DNA of 8,333 nt from DASVSE01 sp036399715 (GTDB lineage: Bacteria; Bacteroidota; Rhodothermia; Rhodothermales; Rubricoccaceae): the NCBI GenBank assembly GCA_036399715.1, contig DASWMO010000297.1, positions 1 to 8,333 of the forward strand, in the 5' to 3' direction. A program made the position numbers and the translations under genes. Positions 5,563-8,333 of this stretch are shown in pieces. The notes beneath the pieces were generated by a model. That model saw nothing but the letters and a program-made list of their open reading frames with translations, had not been told where the DNA came from and ran no database searches. Within the stretch, counting starts at the first letter, position 1, and the number at the start of each line of letters is the position of its first letter.

Positions 5563-6248
5563 CTCAGCGCCGCGACGAGCGCGGGCAGCGCCTCGGGCGT
5601 CGAGAGGACGACGTGGGCACCGGCCGACATCAGGACGCGACGGTGGCCCGCGAGGTCGTGGCCCGGCGGGACAACGCCGACCGGGACGACGCCGGCGGCG
5701 AGCGCCGCCCGGATGTCGTCGACGGTGTCGCCGGCGAAGAGGGCCGTCTCGGGCCGCGTGCCGAGGCGCTCGAGTGCGCGGAGGACTCCGAACGGGTGCG
5801 GCTTCTCGCGGCCCGCCTGCTCGTCCATCCCGACGACGACCGGGATGAGGTCCGTCCAGCCGAAGCGCGCGAGCGTCCACGCGGCGTCGGCCTCGGGGCG
5901 GCCGGTAACGAGCGCGAGGCGCGCCTTTTCGGCCAGCTCGGCGAGTGTCCCGGTACGGACGAGGGCGGGCTCGGTCGCGATGAGCCCGTCGAAGTCGGTC
6001 CCGCGGTACCGCGCCTGGAAGGTCGCGACGACGGTCTCGTACGGCACGTCCACGCCGGCCTCGCGGACGAGCGCGTGCGAGAGGACCCAGTCGTTGTTGT
6101 AGCCGCCGGCGTCCTTGAGCGCCTGCACGCGGCCTGCGGGCGGCGGTGCGCCCGCGAGCGCAGCGACGGTCTCGTCGATGGCGCGCCGGAACGACCCGCG
6201 GACGTCGACGAGCACGCCGTCCATGTCGAGCAGGACCGTTTCGATCAC
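5559..6248 (-). CDS. HAD-superfamily (subfamily IA) phosphatase
   Basis: Cytosolic haloacid-dehalogenase-type phosphohydrolase of 229 residues. All four catalytic motifs are present: DMDGVLVD (nucleophile Asp8, acid/base Asp10), LVTGRP (Thr115), REKPHP (Lys149) and GDTVDD (173-178; Asp177/178 bind Mg2+). The alpha-helical cap lies at about residues 17-95 and carries VRGSFRRAIDETV and KDAGGYNNDWVLSHAL. I recall this wording from the HAD-IA clade that TIGRFAM calls HAD-SF-IA-hyp1 (TIGR01548), which resembles phosphoglycolate phosphatase. The substrate is not known. The start is GTG at 6248-6246, directly before the first strand. No ATG gives a better start in this frame, and the preceding sequence is C-rich without a Shine-Dalgarno. 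It follows the Rho gene by 51 bp on the same strand and is probably co-transcribed with it. Confidence 0.9.
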   Translation of the reverse strand: MIETVLLDMDGVLVDVRGSFRRAIDETVAALAGAPPPAGRVQALKDAGGYNNDWVLSHALVREAGVDVPYETVVATFQARYRGTDFDGLIATEPALVRTGTLAELAEKARLALVTGRPEADAAWTLARFGWTDLIPVVVGMDEQAGREKPHPFGVLRALERLGTRPETALFAGDTVDDIRAALAAGVVPVGVVPPGHDLAGHRRVLMSAGAHVVLSTPEALPALVAALS

Positions 6249-6299
6249 CGGGGCGGGGGAAGGGGGAGGCGGGCGGCATGGTCGCCGCGTCTCGGCGGA

Positions 6300-7694
6300 T
6301 CAGTCCGTCGTCCCCAGAAGATCGTCGTTCGTCGGCGTCTCGCGGATGCGCGCGGTGAGGCGTGCGAGGGCAGCGCCCGGCGCGAGGCCAATGAGGTCCG
6401 CGCGGAGCGCGCGGACGGCGGCGAGGCGCTCGGGTGCGAGTAGGACCTCGACGCGCCGCGTCCCGCTCGCGAGCACATCGACGGCCGGGAAGAGGCCCGC
6501 CTGCGCGATGTCGCGGCGGAGGCGGATCTCGAGGTTGCCCGTGCCGGTGAACTCCTCGAAGATGGCGTCGTCGAGTGCGCTGCCCGTCTCGACGAGGATG
6601 GTCGCGAGGACCGTCAGGCTGCCGCCTTCCTCGACGGCCCGGGCAGCGCCGAAGAGGCGCTTCGGCCCGCGGGCCGCGGCAGGGTCCAGTGTCGCCGCGG
6701 CCCGCGCCTCGGCCGCGCCGGCCCGGGCGACGCTGTTGTGCGCCCGGACGAGCCGGGTGAGCGAGTCGACGAGGATCACGACGTCCTGCCCGGCCTCGAC
6801 GAGGCGTTTGGCCTTTTCGAGTACGAGGTCAGCGACGTGGACCTGCCGCTCGGGCGGCTCATCGAACGTCGTCGCGATGACCTCGGCCCCGGGGAGAGCG
6901 CGCTCGACAGCCGTCACGTCCTCGGGTCGCTCGTCGACGAGCAGCACGATAAGCGTCGCCTCGGGGTGGCCGGCGCGGATCGCGCGTGCGAGGTGCTCGA
7001 CGAGCGTCGTGCGGCCTGCACCCGGCGGCGCGACGATCAGGCCTCGCTGCCCTTTCCCGATGGGCGCGACGAGGTCGACGAGGCGCGCTGTGAGCGCGGC
7101 GTCGGCCGGGAGCGCCTCGGCGCCCGCGCGGGGCTCCAGGCGCAGCGGCGCGTCCGGGTAGCCGGGCGTGAGAAAGTCGTAGCCCGTCCGCTCGGTGAAC
7201 AGCTCGGGCGTGCGGCCGTTGACCGAGTGGACGCGCAGGAGCGCGAAAAAGCGCTCGCCCTCCTTTGGCGGCCGCACCTGCCCGTCCACGGTGTCGCCGA
7301 GGCGCAGGCTGAAGCGCTTGATCTGGCTCGGCGAGACGTAGATGTCGTCGGCCGACGGGAGATAGCTGTACTCGACCGACCGAAGGAAGCCGTAGCCGTC
7401 GGGCAGCAGCTCGAGCACGCCGACGGTGCGGATGAGGCCGTCGAGGACGGCCCGGGCGGGGTCGAAGCCCTGCATGTACGCCGGCCACGACGCTGCGATG
7501 GGCCGGCGCACGCGCACGGGCCGGCGGCGCGCCTCGGTCCGGCTGCCGGGGCCGGAGGCTTCCGCCGCCTGCGCTTCGAGGATCTCGTAGATCAGGTCGC
7601 GTCGCGGCGTGCCGTCGGCCACGGCGAGCCCGAGCGCGCGGGCGGCGTCGGAGAGCTCGCCGTCAGACATCCGCTCCAGCGAGGCAATGGTCAT
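6300..7694 (-). CDS. rho: Divergent transcription termination factor Rho with substituted P-loop
   Basis: Rho is a hexameric RNA-dependent ATPase that terminates transcription. The 464 residues run in Rho order. The Rho N-domain is LERMSDGELSDAARALGL (about 6-23), then a short basic linker (50-90). The cold-shock RNA-binding domain is intact: DGYGFLRS (99-106), YLPSADDIYVSPSQIKRF (111-128), RPPKEGERFFALL (141-153). In the ATPase domain, PIGKGQRGLIVAPP is canonical, but the P-loop reads APPGAGRT (222-229) instead of APPKAGKT. Catalytic Glu255 (DERPED), Walker B VVILVDS (Asp310), GTR (411-413), an Arg finger-like Arg431 and the C-terminal TNDD remain. The Q-loop region (322-341) lacks the usual GK...TGGVDANAL, and the R-loop reads RRDIAQAG. 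I chose ATG 7694 because it opens the family's N-terminal domain. Longer frames run into the likely promoter. It may be a second, non-canonical Rho. Confidence 0.9.
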   Translation of the reverse strand: MTIASLERMSDGELSDAARALGLAVADGTPRRDLIYEILEAQAAEASGPGSRTEARRRPVRVRRPIAASWPAYMQGFDPARAVLDGLIRTVGVLELLPDGYGFLRSVEYSYLPSADDIYVSPSQIKRFSLRLGDTVDGQVRPPKEGERFFALLRVHSVNGRTPELFTERTGYDFLTPGYPDAPLRLEPRAGAEALPADAALTARLVDLVAPIGKGQRGLIVAPPGAGRTTLVEHLARAIRAGHPEATLIVLLVDERPEDVTAVERALPGAEVIATTFDEPPERQVHVADLVLEKAKRLVEAGQDVVILVDSLTRLVRAHNSVARAGAAEARAAATLDPAAARGPKRLFGAARAVEEGGSLTVLATILVETGSALDDAIFEEFTGTGNLEIRLRRDIAQAGLFPAVDVLASGTRRVEVLLAPERLAAVRALRADLIGLAPGAALARLTARIRETPTNDDLLGTTD

Positions 7695-7793
7695 GGAGAG
7701 GGGCCGGCGGGAGCCGGACACGGGAAGAGGGGCACGCAGCGGGCCGCGCCGTCGGGAAGAGAGGAGGGGTGCGCAGAAGGGCGGAGCGCGCGC
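7695..7793 (-). promoter_or_regulatory. C-rich leader of rho (candidate autoregulatory rut site)
   Basis: Counted on the minus strand, the 99 nt between the likely -7 box and the rho ATG hold 54 C, 24 G, 19 T and 2 A. This is rut-like: C-rich, relatively G-poor and almost without A. E. coli rho is known to be autoregulated by Rho-dependent attenuation in its leader, so the same is plausible here. Other gene leaders in this window are also C/T-rich, which weakens specificity. Confidence 0.4.
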
Positions 7794-7801
7794 GAAAGCT
7801 A
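7794..7801 (-). promoter_or_regulatory. Candidate -7 box of the rho promoter (TAGCTTTC)
   Basis: TAGCTTTC on the minus strand matches the Bacteroidota consensus TAnnTTTG at five of six fixed positions, about 99 nt before the rho ATG. No clear TTTG-like -33 box is seen at 19-20 nt. Its placement in the gap between rny and rho supports it. Confidence 0.35.
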
Positions 7802-7877
7802 GGCTTCGGAGCGCGGCCATGCACGTACTGCCAGCCCCCCGTCCCGCACCCGCCGAGGCGCCGCGGCTGCACCTCCG

Positions 7878-7910
7878 CGGGCGGGCCGGAGAGCCGAGTC
7901 GGTCCGCCCG
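7878..7910 (-). terminator. Hairpin directly after the rny stop
   Basis: CGGGCGG (7878-7884) pairs with CCGCCCG (7904-7910) around a 19-nt interior that can itself fold (CCG-AGT-CGG). It begins within 2 nt of the rny TAA. There is no U-run, so it is a possible weak terminator or 3'-end stabiliser. Confidence 0.35.
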
Positions 7911-7911
7911 G

Positions 7912-8333
7912 TTAGCGCGCGACGGCGACGGCGCGCAGCTCCCGGATGACGGTCACCTTGATCTGGCCCGGGTACTCCATCTCGCGCTCGATGCGGCGCG
8001 AGATGTCGACCGCGAGCGCCTCCGAGAGCGCGTCCGACAAGACCGCCGTGTCCACGACGACGCGGACCTCGCGCCCGGCCTGGATCGCGTAGGCCTGCAC
8101 GACGCCCTCGAAGCTCGCCGCGATCTCTTCGAGCGTCTTGAGGCGCTGCACGTAGCGCTCGAGCGACTCGCGCCGCGCGCCCGGCCGCGCGCCCGACGAG
8201 GCGTCGGCGGCCTGCACGAGCGGCGCGATCGTCGTCGCCATCGGCACCTCGTCGTGGTGCGCCCCGACGGCGTTGCACACGTCCGGGTGCTCCTTGTAAC
8301 GCCGGCACAGCTCCATCCCGACGATCGCGTGCG
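7912..8333 (-). CDS. rny: Ribonuclease Y, C-terminal 140 residues (cut by window edge)
   Basis: Membrane-anchored endoribonuclease that starts mRNA decay. The visible part begins at HAIVGMELCRRYKEHPDVCNAVGAHHDE, inside the metal-binding HD domain (shown here to mark the HH pair). It continues through the family's C-terminal signature: ADASSGARPGARRESLE, YVQRLKTLEEIA, FEGVVQAYAIQAGREVRVVV, DISRRIEREMEYPGQIKVTVIRE and LRAVAVAR before TAA. This wording is close to the end of other RNase Y proteins. The N-terminal membrane helix, coiled coil and KH domain lie beyond position 8333. It is upstream of rho on the same strand with a 217-bp gap that has a hairpin and a likely promoter, so the two are probably separately controlled. 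Confidence 0.96.
   Translation of the reverse strand, partial: HAIVGMELCRRYKEHPDVCNAVGAHHDEVPMATTIAPLVQAADASSGARPGARRESLERYVQRLKTLEEIAASFEGVVQAYAIQAGREVRVVVDTAVLSDALSEALAVDISRRIEREMEYPGQIKVTVIRELRAVAVAR

Noticed and set aside
5383..6279. A 298-codon minus frame overlapping the HAD gene
   Set aside because: It is Arg-rich without motifs. The frame at 5559-6248 carries the complete HAD catalytic set.
7695..7820. A 42-residue N-terminal extension of rho starting at 7820
   Set aside because: The extension is Arg/Pro-rich with no family match, overlaps the likely promoter box, and lies ahead of the normal Rho N-domain start.
1..8333. Mobile elements, CRISPR arrays, phage or toxin-antitoxin modules
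   Set aside because: No transposase, integrase, terminal repeats, spaced repeats or defence motifs are visible. Gene content is conserved core metabolism and RNA biology.

Overview
This is a GC-rich (about 70% by eye), gene-dense stretch of bacterial chromosome made of housekeeping and conserved genes. I see no phage, transposon, CRISPR or integrase signal. The organism is most likely a high-GC member of the Bacteroidota/Rhodothermota (Rhodothermales-like). Three things point there: most starts lack a Shine-Dalgarno sequence, a few TAnnTTTG-like -7 boxes sit upstream of genes, and RNase Y has Bacteroidota-like wording. This is an inference from style, not a phylogenetic result.

Layout. Positions 1-764 (minus) hold the N-terminal part of the tRNA methylthiotransferase MiaB, cut by the window edge. 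Positions 765-1102 have no recognisable gene but carry a 7-bp inverted repeat, a very strong 20-bp GC hairpin, a C/U-rich G-poor tract (minus sense) and a small hairpin. A 31-residue hydrophobic small ORF follows at 1103-1198 (minus). The riboflavin block (minus) is an unrecognised 239-aa protein, ribD and ribE, read in that order from 3934 down to 1378. The unknown gene and ribD overlap in a TGATG junction, so it is a candidate functional partner of ribD. Divergent from this block, plsC (an acyl-glycerol-phosphate acyltransferase) runs at 4045-4812 (plus). It is followed by tRNA-Gln(CUG) with a 13-bp terminator-like hairpin, and by a 146-aa membrane protein at 5122-5562. That gene converges on a HAD phosphatase (minus) with overlapping stop codons. 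Upstream of the HAD gene on the minus strand are a Rho-family protein (6300-7694) and the C-terminal end of RNase Y (7912-8333, cut by the window edge).

The most interesting object is the Rho-family protein. Its RNA-binding domain, Walker B motif and catalytic Glu read as normal Rho. Its P-loop is APPGAGRT where Rho normally has APPKAGKT, so both P-loop lysines are replaced, and the Q-loop has lost its usual GK...TGGVDANAL wording. This suggests a divergent or second Rho with altered or absent ATPase/translocase activity. It has a 99-nt leader that is 55% C and 2% A, the composition of a Rho-loading (rut) site, so autoregulation is plausible. A similar C/U-rich tract followed by a U-tract-less hairpin lies upstream of miaB.
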